The notes under the pieces are model-generated. The model was not told the origin of the DNA. It ran no database searches and saw only the letters and a program-made list of their open reading frames with translations. A program made the translations under genes and the position numbers. This document shows, in pieces, positions 31,104 to 39,653 of a DNA stretch of 64,000 nucleotides (position 1 is its first letter; each line of letters opens with the position of its first letter). This DNA is from Chiayiivirga sp. (GTDB lineage Bacteria; Pseudomonadota; Gammaproteobacteria; Xanthomonadales; Xanthomonadaceae): positions 496,001 through 560,000 of the forward strand of contig JALCLA010000003.1 of the NCBI GenBank assembly GCA_022647565.1, given 5' to 3'.

Positions 31104-31913
31104 TTGGCAGAAATCATCGTAGTCACCTCGGGCAAGGGCGGTGTCGGCAAGACCACCACCAGCGCCAGCATCGCCTCCGGCCTGGCCAAGCACGGCAAGA
31201 AGGTCGCCGTGATCGACTTCGACGTCGGCCTGCGCAACCTGGACCTGATCATGGGCTGCGAGCGGCGCGTGGTGTACGACTTCGTCAATGTCATCCAGGG
31301 CGAGTGCACGCTCAAGCAGGCCCTGATCAAGGACAAGCGCTTCGATTCCCTGCACGTGCTCGCCGCCTCGCAGACCCGCGACAAGGACGCGCTGACCCGC
31401 GACGGCGTGGAGAAGGTATTGAAGGAACTGGCCGACGATGGCTTCGACTACGTGGTCTGCGACTCGCCCGCCGGCATCGAGAAGGGTGCCTTCCTCGCGA
31501 TGTATTTCGCCGATCAGGCCGTAGTGGTGGTGAACCCGGAGGTGTCGTCGGTGCGCGATTCAGACCGCATCCTCGGTCTGCTCGCAAGCAAGACCCGCCG
31601 CGCCGAGAACGGCGAGCGGGTGAAGGAACACCTGCTGCTCACCCGCTACAGCCCCAAGCGCGTCGCCGACGGCGACATGCTCTCGATCGCCGACGTGCAG
31701 GAAATCCTCGGGCTCGAAGTCCTGGGCGTCATTCCCGAATCGCCGGTGGTGCTGCAATCATCCAACCAGGGCGTGCCGGTGATCCTGGACGAAGGCTCGG
31801 AAGCGGGCCAGGCCTACGAAGACGCTGTTGGCCGCCTGCTGGGCGAAAGCCGCCCGATGCGGTTCACCCAGGTCGAGAAAAAGGGCCTGTTCTCGCGTAT
31901 CTTCGGAGGCTAG
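31104..31913 (+). CDS. minD: Septum site-determining ATPase MinD
   Basis: Membrane-oscillating ATPase that recruits MinC. 269 residues; deviant Walker A SGKGGVGKTT at residues 9-18, DFDVGLRNLDLIMG near 39, DSPAGIEKGA near 120 and the C-terminal amphipathic GLFSRIFGG membrane-targeting helix. The start codon is TTG at 31104, supported by the universal MAEIIVVTSGKGG N-terminus and GGAG upstream. Confidence 0.98.
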   Translation: MAEIIVVTSGKGGVGKTTTSASIASGLAKHGKKVAVIDFDVGLRNLDLIMGCERRVVYDFVNVIQGECTLKQALIKDKRFDSLHVLAASQTRDKDALTRDGVEKVLKELADDGFDYVVCDSPAGIEKGAFLAMYFADQAVVVVNPEVSSVRDSDRILGLLASKTRRAENGERVKEHLLLTRYSPKRVADGDMLSIADVQEILGLEVLGVIPESPVVLQSSNQGVPVILDEGSEAGQAYEDAVGRLLGESRPMRFTQVEKKGLFSRIFGG

Positions 31914-31916
31914 GCC

Positions 31917-32198
31917 ATGGGTATTTTCGATTTCCTGCGGTCCGGCCCGAAGAACACCGCCAACGTCGCCAAGGACCGGCTGCGTTTCATCGTGATGCAG
32001 GAGCGCAATGCGCGTGGCGGCCCCGATTACCTGCCCTTGCTGCGGCGCGAACTGCTCGACGTGATCAAGAAGTACGTCAATGTCGACCTGGACGCGGTGA
32101 AGGTGGATCTGGTCAAGGAAGGCGACCACGACGTGCTAGACATTTCGGTGTCGCTGCCGGACAAGGACGAGCCGCGCACCGCGGCCGCAGGGGCCTGA
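31917..32198 (+). CDS. minE: Cell division topological specificity factor MinE
   Basis: 93 residues; releases MinC/MinD from mid-cell by stimulating MinD ATPase. N-terminal FDFLRS membrane-targeting segment, anti-MinCD region [18 protein letters not shown] and a C-terminal topological domain [20 protein letters not shown]. Three bases after the minD stop. Confidence 0.97.
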   Translation: MGIFDFLRSGPKNTANVAKDRLRFIVMQERNARGGPDYLPLLRRELLDVIKKYVNVDLDAVKVDLVKEGDHDVLDISVSLPDKDEPRTAAAGA

Positions 32199-32220
32199 GG
32201 CCCGACCCGGCACTGCCGCG

Positions 32221-32685
32221 ATGAGCGAGGACGTGCTGCGCGTCGCGTGCCTGCCGCGCAGTGCGATCGACACCCTGCTCGCGCGCCATGGGCTTCGCTT
32301 CGAACCCGTTGCCGACGGACTCCCGATTCCCGGCAGCTACTGGGGCGAGTGCGAAGCCGGCATCATCGGAAACACGGTGCATGCACGCCCGGATACGCCG
32401 GTGCATTCGCTGTTGCACGAGGCCTGCCACCTGATCGTGCTGCCGCCCGAACGGCGCGCGGTGATACACACCGATGCCACCGATTCGGTCGCGGAAGAAG
32501 ACGCGAGCTGCTACCTGCAGATCGTCCTCGCCGACCACTTGCCCGGCGTCGGCCGCGACCGCCTGATGCGCGACATGGATGACTGGGGCTACAGCTTCCG
32601 CCTCGGCTCGACCCGGGCGTGGTTCGAGAACGACGCCGAGGATGCACGGGCCTGGCTCGTCGCGCGCGGCCTGCTCCCGGCTTGA
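32221..32685 (+). CDS. Small HExxH protein, putative metalloprotease-like
   Basis: 154 residues, 22 bases after minE and likely co-transcribed. HSLLHEACHLIVL (about residues 62-74) contains HExxH, and about 25 residues on AEEDASCYLQIVLAD offers a conserved-looking Glu, the spacing seen in ImmA/IrrE-type gluzincins. DDWGYSFRLGSTRAWFE near the C-terminus is also distinctive. No signal peptide, so cytosolic. Family not recognised by name; peptidase activity is inference from the motif alone. Confidence 0.72.
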   Translation: MSEDVLRVACLPRSAIDTLLARHGLRFEPVADGLPIPGSYWGECEAGIIGNTVHARPDTPVHSLLHEACHLIVLPPERRAVIHTDATDSVAEEDASCYLQIVLADHLPGVGRDRLMRDMDDWGYSFRLGSTRAWFENDAEDARAWLVARGLLPA

Positions 32686-32786
32686 TCCGGGACGCGGACG
32701 CGCTACGCCGCCGCCCGATGCCTTCCGGCATATGCCGTCACGCACGCCCTGCCCTATAAACGCGGCTTGATTTCGAGGAGGTGCGC

Positions 32787-34184
32787 ATGATGCCGATGTC
32801 CAGGACCCTCACAGCCCTTGCGCTCACGGCCGCAGCGCTGATGCTGGCGAGCGGAGCGAGTCCTGTCGCCGCGGAGCCGGCCACCTCACGCAAACCCCGG
32901 GTGCCGGGCGCCGACGCCGTGGTCGAGCGCACCCTGGAGAACGGATTGAAGGTCGTGGTGTGGCCGGACCACGACATCCCGAACGTCGCGCTCTACACCT
33001 GGTATCGCGCCGGCGGTCGCAACGAATATCCCGGCATCACCGGCATCGCGCACTACTTCGAACACATGATGTTCAACGGCACCTCGACCCACGCCCCCGG
33101 CGAGTTCGACAAGGTGATGGAAGCCGACGGCGGTGCCAACAATGCCTATACCTCGAACGACGTGACCGTCTATCAGGACTGGTTTCCCAAGGAGGCGATG
33201 GAAACCGTCCTCGAACTGGAAAGTGATCGCATGGCGAATCTCGCCTTCGATCCCAAGGTGGTTGAGAGCGAGCGTGGCGTGGTCTACAGCGAACGCCGGT
33301 CCTCGGTCGACAACAGCAATTTCGGGGCGCTGTTCGAGCAGGTCTACGCCACCGCGTTCGTGGCACATCCTTACCAGTTCCCGGTGATCGGCTGGCCCTC
33401 GGACATCGAAAACTGGTCGATGGACGACCTCAAGGCGTTCTACAAGACTTACTACGCGCCGAACAACGCCACCATGCTGGTGGTCGGCGATGTCGATCCG
33501 CAGGCGCTGTTGGACCGGATCGAAGCCAGGTTCGGAAAGATCCCGCGCCAGCCGCCACCCGAACCGGTCACCACGGTCGAGCCCGAGCAGCAAGGCGAGC
33601 GTCGCGTGGTGGTGGAGAAGGAAGGCGCGCAGGCACCCATGCTGATCATGGCCTATCACGTCGACGGCGAAGCCGATGCACGCACCCGCGCACTGGAACT
33701 GCTGGATGCGGCCCTGTCGAAGGGCAAGTCATCCCGCCTGCACCAACGTCTGGTGGAACGTGAACAGGTGGCCGTGCACGTCGGCAGCTCGCTCAATGCC
33801 GGTTTCGACCCGGGCCTGTTCATGGTCTACGCGGTGCTGCCTCCCGGGGGCGATGCCGCCAGGGTGGAAGCCCTGATCGACGAGGAATTGCAGCGCCTTG
33901 CGCGCGAAGGAGTCACGGCGGAGGAGCTGCAGAAGCTGCGCAACCAGCAGCTCGCCGGCTTCTGGCGCAACCTCGCGACCATCTCCGGCAAGGCCCAGGC
34001 GCTAGGCAGCTACGAGGTTTTCCACGGCGACTGGAAGAAATTGTTCGAAGCCCCTTCCGCCTACGAAGACATTGGCTCGACCCAGATCCGGTCACTCGCG
34101 CAATCGGTGTTCCGCGCCTCCAACCGCACCGTGGGCCTGCTGCGGCCGATCGCCGCCAAGTCCGGCAGCGCGAACGAGGAGTAA
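32787..34184 (+). CDS. M16 zinc peptidase, catalytic subunit
   Basis: 465 residues with a signal peptide (about 1-30). The inverted zinc motif is ITGIAHYFEHMMFNGT (His89, Glu92, His93), and the distal Glu lies in METVLELESDRMANL. GAGG Shine-Dalgarno spacing favours the ATG at 32787 over the GTG at 32781. Forms a pair with the next gene, four bases away: active plus inactive M16B subunits, usually a periplasmic heterodimer degrading small peptides. Confidence 0.92.
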   Translation: MMPMSRTLTALALTAAALMLASGASPVAAEPATSRKPRVPGADAVVERTLENGLKVVVWPDHDIPNVALYTWYRAGGRNEYPGITGIAHYFEHMMFNGTSTHAPGEFDKVMEADGGANNAYTSNDVTVYQDWFPKEAMETVLELESDRMANLAFDPKVVESERGVVYSERRSSVDNSNFGALFEQVYATAFVAHPYQFPVIGWPSDIENWSMDDLKAFYKTYYAPNNATMLVVGDVDPQALLDRIEARFGKIPRQPPPEPVTTVEPEQQGERRVVVEKEGAQAPMLIMAYHVDGEADARTRALELLDAALSKGKSSRLHQRLVEREQVAVHVGSSLNAGFDPGLFMVYAVLPPGGDAARVEALIDEELQRLAREGVTAEELQKLRNQQLAGFWRNLATISGKAQALGSYEVFHGDWKKLFEAPSAYEDIGSTQIRSLAQSVFRASNRTVGLLRPIAAKSGSANEE

Positions 34185-34188
34185 CCCG

Positions 34189-35580
34189 ATGAAACGCATC
34201 CTGATCGCGCTCGTCCTGACCTGCTCCGGTTCGTTCGCTCTGGGCGCCGGGCTGACACTCCCGGACTACGAAACCCTCAAGCTCGACAACGGCGCCACCT
34301 TGCTCCTGATGCGCAAGCCCGACGTGCCGCTGGTGGCAGCACAGATCGTCGTGCGCGGCGGTTCACTCGCGGACGCCCCCGGCAAGGAAGGTACCGCCGC
34401 ACTCCTGGCCGAACTCATGACCAAGGGCGCGGGTCAGCGTGATGCATTGGGATTCGCGCAGGCGCTCGACGGCGTCGGCGGCACCCTTGAAGTGGCGGCC
34501 ACGCGCGAAGGACTGGTTGCAAGCGCCGAGTTCCTCGCCCGCGACGCCGACCTGATGCTGGAATTGCTGGTGGACGCCTTGCAGCGGCCCACGCTGGACG
34601 GCGCCGAGTTCGAGAAGCTGCGCACCCGTTCGATCCAGTCGCTGGCCACCGCCAAGGACGGCGATCCGCGCTCGCTGATCGGAACCTACGGCCAGTCCTG
34701 GCTGTTCCGCGGCCACCCCTACGGACGCCCCAGCCAGGGCGACGAACGCAGCCTCGCGGCCTTGGGTCTGGAGGATCTCAAGGCTTACTTCCGTGACCAG
34801 ATCGGCTCCGATCGCAGCAGCATCGCCCTCGTCGGTGATTTCGATCCGGTCGTGATGCGCGAGAAGGCAAGGCGCGCCTTCGGCACCTGGCGCAAGGCCG
34901 CGGGAACACTGCCGCACGTTCCGGCCAAGCTGCGCGAGAGTGGCCGCCGTGTGCTGCTGGTGGACAAGCCGGGAGCCACGCAGAGTTACTTCTGGGCCGG
35001 GAATGTCGGCGTGTCCGAACGCGATCCGGCGCGCGCCGCGCAGGATCTGGTGCAAACCGTGTTCGGCGGGCGCTTCACCTCCATGCTCAACACCGAACTG
35101 CGGATCAAGTCGGGACTGAGCTATGGCGCTAGCGCCAGCCTGCAGCGGCTTGCACAGCCCGGATCGGCCAGCTTCAGTTCGTTCACCCGCACCGACGCCA
35201 CGGCGCAGGCGCTCGATCTTGCCTTCGCCACGCTCGGGCGACTGCATGGCGATGGCATCGATGCGACCGCCCTCGCATCGGCCAAGCGTTACGTGCTGGG
35301 GCAGTTTGCTCCCGACTACGAAACCGCCGCGCAACTCGCCACATCGATCGCCGATCTCGATCTGCATGGCCAGTCGCGCCAGCGGATCGACGGTTATGGC
35401 GATGCGATCAACGCCGCGACCGCCGCGGACGTGTCCGCCGCCGGTGCCGTGTTCGCGCGCAAGGACGACACCCTGCTTGTTGTGATCGGCGATGCCGCGA
35501 AGATCCGCGATGCCGTGGCGAAGTACGGCCCGGTAACCGAGATGAAGATCTCGGATCCGGGCTTCGCTCCGTCCGAGTAG
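34189..35580 (+). CDS. M16 peptidase, non-catalytic partner
   Basis: 463 residues with signal peptide (residues 1-20). The M16 fold is evident (LKLDNGATLLLMRKPDVPLV near 29; DSEF-like GDFDPVVMREKARRAFG near 218), but where the active subunit has HxxEH this one reads GTAALLAELMTKGAG, so it lacks the zinc ligands. Paired arrangement directly after the active subunit matches known M16B heterodimers, where the inactive chain shapes the substrate pocket. Confidence 0.9.
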   Translation: MKRILIALVLTCSGSFALGAGLTLPDYETLKLDNGATLLLMRKPDVPLVAAQIVVRGGSLADAPGKEGTAALLAELMTKGAGQRDALGFAQALDGVGGTLEVAATREGLVASAEFLARDADLMLELLVDALQRPTLDGAEFEKLRTRSIQSLATAKDGDPRSLIGTYGQSWLFRGHPYGRPSQGDERSLAALGLEDLKAYFRDQIGSDRSSIALVGDFDPVVMREKARRAFGTWRKAAGTLPHVPAKLRESGRRVLLVDKPGATQSYFWAGNVGVSERDPARAAQDLVQTVFGGRFTSMLNTELRIKSGLSYGASASLQRLAQPGSASFSSFTRTDATAQALDLAFATLGRLHGDGIDATALASAKRYVLGQFAPDYETAAQLATSIADLDLHGQSRQRIDGYGDAINAATAADVSAAGAVFARKDDTLLVVIGDAAKIRDAVAKYGPVTEMKISDPGFAPSE

Positions 35581-35740
35581 GTGCCAACGCGCAGCGGCAG
35601 GTCGCAGCGCCATCGCTTCGACCCGCCGCATTCCACGCCCGCGTCGGCGGCGGCCACTTGCACCCTCGCCTGCAGCTGCTAGCCTTCGGGCTCCACCGCG
35701 CCGGAGGGGCGCGGAACCCAGAGAACTCCGAGGAATTTCC

Positions 35741-37591
35741 GTGAAAGTCAATCGTGCGCTGCTGGCGCTGGCCGTTTCGGCCGCCCTTGTCGCGCTCTCC
35801 GCCTGCGAGAGCAACTCCCAACCCAAGGGCGATGCGCCCGAAGCCGCGGCGGCCACGCCCACCGCCGCCGATGCGGACGCCTTCGTGGCCCGCGTCAACG
35901 AAGAAGCCAAGGCCGACTACCCGGAAGCCGCGTCGGCGCAATGGATCGCCTCGACCTACATCAACAGTGACAGCCAGCTGGTCGCGGCCAAGGCGAACGA
36001 GCGTTCGCTCGCCAAGCTCGGCGCGAACGTCGAGGCCTCGAAGCAGTATTCCAGCCTGCAACTCAAGCCCGAGACGGCACGCGGCATCCACCTGCTCAAG
36101 CTCGCCACGTCGATGCCGGCACCGAAGGATCCGAAGAAGCTGTCGGAGCTCACGCAGATCGCCACCAAGATGGAAGGCATGTACGGCTCCGGCCAGTACT
36201 GCACCGGCGAAGGCGACGCCAGGAAGTGCCGCCCGCTGGGCGAACTCGAAGACACCTTGCGCAGCAGCCGCGACTACGACGCGCAGCTCGACGCCTGGCA
36301 GGGCTGGCACACGGTCTCGCCGCCGATGCGCGCCGACTACCAGCGCTTCGCCGAACTCATCAACGAAGGCTCGAAGGAACTCGGATTCGCCAACGCCGGC
36401 GAGATGTGGCGCGCCGGCTACGACATGAGCCCGGCGGATTTCGAGAAGGAAACCGACCGCCTCTGGGATCAGGTCAAGCCGTTGTACGAAGACCTGCACT
36501 GCTACGTGAAGGGCAAGCTCGAAACCAAGTACGGCGACAAGGGCTCGGTGGACGGCATGATTCCGGCCCACCTCACCGGCAACATGTGGGCGCAGCAGTG
36601 GGGCAACATCTGGGACCTGGTGGAACCCTACAAGAACGCGGGCAGCCTCGACATCACCGGCGGTCTGGAAAAGCAGAAGTACGACCATGTGAAGATGGTG
36701 CAACGCGCCGAGGACTTCTACACCTCGCTCGGCATGCCCGCGTTGCCGAAGTCGTTCTACGAGAAATCGCAGTTGCTCAAGCCGCGCGACCGCGACGTGG
36801 TCTGCCACGCCAGCGCCTGGGACATGAACTACCAGGGCGACGTGCGCATCAAGATGTGCATCCAGCCGAACGAGGACGAGTTCACCACGATCTATCACGA
36901 ACTCGGCCACGTCTATTACTACCTGGCCTACAACCATCTGCCGCCGATGTTCCAGAGCGGCGCGCATGACGGCTTCCACGAGGCGATCGGCGACACCATC
37001 GTGCTGTCGATGACGCCGAAATACCTCAGTTCCATCGGCCTGGTGGACGAGCCCAGGGTCTCGCAGGAATCGCTGATCAACGGCCAGCTCAAGATGGCGC
37101 TGGACAAGGTTGCCTTCCTGCCCTTCGGCAAGCTGATCGACCAGTGGCGCTGGGCCGTGTTCGATGGCCGGATCAAGCCCGAGGACTACAACAAGGCCTG
37201 GTGGGAACTGCGCAAGAAGTACCAGGGCGTGGCACCGGCCACCGCACGCGGCGAGGAGTTCTTCGATCCGGGCGCCAAGTACCACGTGCCGGGCAACACG
37301 CCCTACACCCGCTACTTCCTCTCGCACGTGCTGCAGTTCCAGTTCTACAAGGCACTGTGCGACGCCTCCGGCCACACCGGCCCGCTGCACGAATGCAGCT
37401 TCTACGGCAACAAGGAAGCCGGCGCGAAGTACTGGGCCATGATGCAGAAGGGCCAGGGCCAGCCCTGGCAGCAGACCATGAAGGAGCTCACCGGCGGCGA
37501 GCAGATGGACGCCTCCGCGATCCTCGATTACTTCGCCCCGCTGCAAGGCTGGTTGAAGGAGCAGAACCAGGGCAAGACCTGCGGCTGGTAA
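35741..37591 (+). CDS. M2 peptidyl-dipeptidase (ACE-like) lipoprotein
   Basis: 616 residues; lipoprotein signal with ALSAC (Cys22). Zinc site TTIYHELGHVYYYLAY (HELGH at 386-390) and HEAIGDTI (Glu414) are diagnostic of angiotensin-converting-enzyme family M2; substrate-contact segment PAHLTGNMWAQQWG near 275 also fits. Bacterial members, known from Xanthomonas, cleave C-terminal dipeptides. Acts in the periplasm, anchored in membrane. A strong terminator follows the stop. Confidence 0.95.
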   Translation: MKVNRALLALAVSAALVALSACESNSQPKGDAPEAAAATPTAADADAFVARVNEEAKADYPEAASAQWIASTYINSDSQLVAAKANERSLAKLGANVEASKQYSSLQLKPETARGIHLLKLATSMPAPKDPKKLSELTQIATKMEGMYGSGQYCTGEGDARKCRPLGELEDTLRSSRDYDAQLDAWQGWHTVSPPMRADYQRFAELINEGSKELGFANAGEMWRAGYDMSPADFEKETDRLWDQVKPLYEDLHCYVKGKLETKYGDKGSVDGMIPAHLTGNMWAQQWGNIWDLVEPYKNAGSLDITGGLEKQKYDHVKMVQRAEDFYTSLGMPALPKSFYEKSQLLKPRDRDVVCHASAWDMNYQGDVRIKMCIQPNEDEFTTIYHELGHVYYYLAYNHLPPMFQSGAHDGFHEAIGDTIVLSMTPKYLSSIGLVDEPRVSQESLINGQLKMALDKVAFLPFGKLIDQWRWAVFDGRIKPEDYNKAWWELRKKYQGVAPATARGEEFFDPGAKYHVPGNTPYTRYFLSHVLQFQFYKALCDASGHTGPLHECSFYGNKEAGAKYWAMMQKGQGQPWQQTMKELTGGEQMDASAILDYFAPLQGWLKEQNQGKTCGW

Positions 37592-37618
37592 GCGCGACTT
37601 CCCGCTGCGAACGTGAGC

Positions 37619-37646
37619 ACGACGGCCGGGGCAACCCGGCCGTCGT
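37619..37646 (+). terminator. Strong hairpin terminator after the ACE-like gene
   Basis: A 12-bp perfect stem (ACGACGGCCGGG / CCCGGCCGTCGT) with a GCAA tetraloop starts 28 bases past the stop codon. The downstream run is short (CGTT), so it may work with Rho or as an mRNA end protector. Confidence 0.75.
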
Positions 37647-37760
37647 CGTTCACGCCCCTGACTGGGGCGGCACTGACGAATTCGGCCCGCCGACAGCGTG
37701 ATCTCGTTCGCAGATTCGCCCTGCAACTGCTGCCGCTGCAGGTGCGACGGGCTCGCGGTG

Positions 37761-37780
37761 GTGTAACAGTTGGTTACACT
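37761..37780 (+). promoter_or_regulatory. Operator-like palindrome over the -10 of the DUF1800 operon
   Basis: GTGTAAC-AGTTG-GTTACAC (37761-37779) is a perfect 7-bp inverted repeat with 5-base spacer, and its right arm overlaps TACACT (37775-37780), a plausible -10 placed about 25 bases before the ATG with GGGGG as Shine-Dalgarno. No consensus -35 is visible, consistent with a regulated promoter. The regulator is not encoded nearby. Confidence 0.5.
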
Positions 37781-37805
37781 GCGCCCGAACGCTTGGGGGC
37801 GCCGC

Positions 37806-39653
37806 ATGAACTTCGCACGACTCGCATTGCTGACGTGCTTCGCGTCGGGCATCGCCGTACCGGCCGCCCAGGCGCAGCTCAGCCACAAACCCGATGCCGT
37901 GCTGCGCCATGGCTTTGAAGATGCCGCCAGCGGCCCTGCGACCGATGCCGAGGCCGCGCGATTCCTCGCTCAGGCCACCTTCGGTCCCAGCAGCAGCGAG
38001 ATCGCGCGCCTGCGAACGCTCGGATATCGCGCCTGGCTGGATGATCAGTTCAATCAGCCTGTATCGACCCAGGTGCCGTACCTGAACTGGACCCGCGACC
38101 TGCCCGGTACGCCCCAGGGCAACAACGACGTCAATGACGAAACCATGCTGGAGGCCTGGACTATCAACGCGCTCGGGACGAGCGATCCCAGCCGCTCGCC
38201 GCCGGCGCAAGTGACACCCACCGACCAGTTGCGCCAACGCGTCGCCTTCGCCTTGAGCGAGATCTTCGTCGTCTCCAATGCCAACGGTGCGCTGTCCTAT
38301 CAATCCTGGGCACTGGCGAGCTACTACGACATGCTGGCGCGCAATGCGCTGGGCAACTATCGCACCCTGCTGGAGGAAGTGAGCCTGCATCCGGCGATGG
38401 GGATCTACCTCAGTCACCTGCAGAACCGGAAAGAAGACCTGTCGCAGAACGTGCGCCCGGACGAGAACTTCGCGCGCGAGATCCTGCAGCTGTTCTCCGT
38501 GGGACTGGTGATGCTGGAACCCGACGGCAGCGTGCGCGACGGCAATGCCACGACGGCCGGCGTGCAGCCGATTCCGAGCTACGGTCAAGCCACGATCCGC
38601 GGCGTTGCGAAGGTATTCACCGGCTGGAACTGGAACAACCAGGGCTGCGGCGCCGCCACGTATACCTGCTGCAACGAGGAGACCTACGACTGGTGCGGCC
38701 CGGCCAACCGCGACGATCCACCCTGGCGGCAGCCGATGCAGCCGGTGGAAGCCTTCCACGAAGTCGCTGCCCCCAAGCAACTGCTCGACTACTCCGGTGT
38801 CACGCTGCCGGGTGGCGTGTTGTCCGGCGGTGGCAACGCACGCGCGGATCTGGCGGCTGCGCTCGACAACGTGTTCCGCCACCCCAACGTCGGGCCCTTC
38901 ATCGCGCGGCAACTGATCCAGCGCCTCGTGACCAGCAACCCGACGCCGGCCTATGTGCAACGCGTGGCCGCGGCCTTCGCCAACAATGGCAGTGGCGTGC
39001 GTGGCGACCTGCGCGCAGTAGTGCGCGCGGTGTTGCTCGATCCCGAAGCCCGCTTCGGTCATTGGCTCGCACCGGACACCTTCGGCAAGTTGCGCGAGCC
39101 CTTGCTCAAGACCACGCACCTGTGGCGGGCGCTCGGTGCCCGCGCAGCGAACGGCCGTGCCGCGGGCCTGCGCAGCTGGCCGTACATCGAGGACCAGTAC
39201 GGACAGGGACCGCTGCGCGCCACCACGGTGTTCAATTTCTTCCGTCCCGACTATCGTCCACCGGGCGAAAGCGTCGCGCGCAAGCTCGACGCGCCGGAAT
39301 TCCAGATCCTCACCGACACCACCGCGGTGAGCCAGCCCAACCATGTGTTCGCCCTGTTGTTCTGCCATTACGTGGGCAGTACGCGCTGCTGGGACAGCGA
39401 GGACCCCAGCGAGCTTCAGATCGACATCGCCGCCGACGAAACCCTGGCCAGCACCGATCCCGCGCGCCTGATCGAGCGCTACAACCTCCTGTTCATGTCC
39501 GGGCAGATGTCGCCGTTCATGCGCCAGGTGCTGCTTGATCGCCTGAACGAAGTCCCTGCACAGGTGTGGAGCAACGAGCCGCTGGGCAGGCGACGGGTGC
39601 AGCACGCGCTGTACCTGATCCTCACTTCCCCCGAATACTCGGTGCAGAAATGA
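37806..39653 (+). CDS. DUF1800 secreted protein
   Basis: 615 residues with a signal peptide (about 1-23). The DUF1800 signature ARFLAQATFGPSSSEIARLRTLGYRAWLDDQF begins near residue 54, followed by NLHPAMG-like EVSLHPAMGIYLSH and DENFAREILQLFSVGL, both typical. Near the C-terminus, PARLIERYNLLFMSGQMS matches the family. Function not established; nearly always paired with DUF1501 proteins. Overlaps the next gene by 4 nt (ATGA). Confidence 0.9.
   Translation: MNFARLALLTCFASGIAVPAAQAQLSHKPDAVLRHGFEDAASGPATDAEAARFLAQATFGPSSSEIARLRTLGYRAWLDDQFNQPVSTQVPYLNWTRDLPGTPQGNNDVNDETMLEAWTINALGTSDPSRSPPAQVTPTDQLRQRVAFALSEIFVVSNANGALSYQSWALASYYDMLARNALGNYRTLLEEVSLHPAMGIYLSHLQNRKEDLSQNVRPDENFAREILQLFSVGLVMLEPDGSVRDGNATTAGVQPIPSYGQATIRGVAKVFTGWNWNNQGCGAATYTCCNEETYDWCGPANRDDPPWRQPMQPVEAFHEVAAPKQLLDYSGVTLPGGVLSGGGNARADLAAALDNVFRHPNVGPFIARQLIQRLVTSNPTPAYVQRVAAAFANNGSGVRGDLRAVVRAVLLDPEARFGHWLAPDTFGKLREPLLKTTHLWRALGARAANGRAAGLRSWPYIEDQYGQGPLRATTVFNFFRPDYRPPGESVARKLDAPEFQILTDTTAVSQPNHVFALLFCHYVGSTRCWDSEDPSELQIDIAADETLASTDPARLIERYNLLFMSGQMSPFMRQVLLDRLNEVPAQVWSNEPLGRRRVQHALYLILTSPEYSVQK

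Noticed and set aside
34189..35580. Possible loss-of-function mutation in the second M16 gene (no HxxEH)
   Set aside because: Absence of the zinc motif is normal for the non-catalytic partner in paired M16 operons; the rest of the protein is intact.
35408..37888. 826-codon open frame antisense to the ACE-like gene
   Set aside because: Same high-GC antisense effect; the M2 peptidase is unequivocal.
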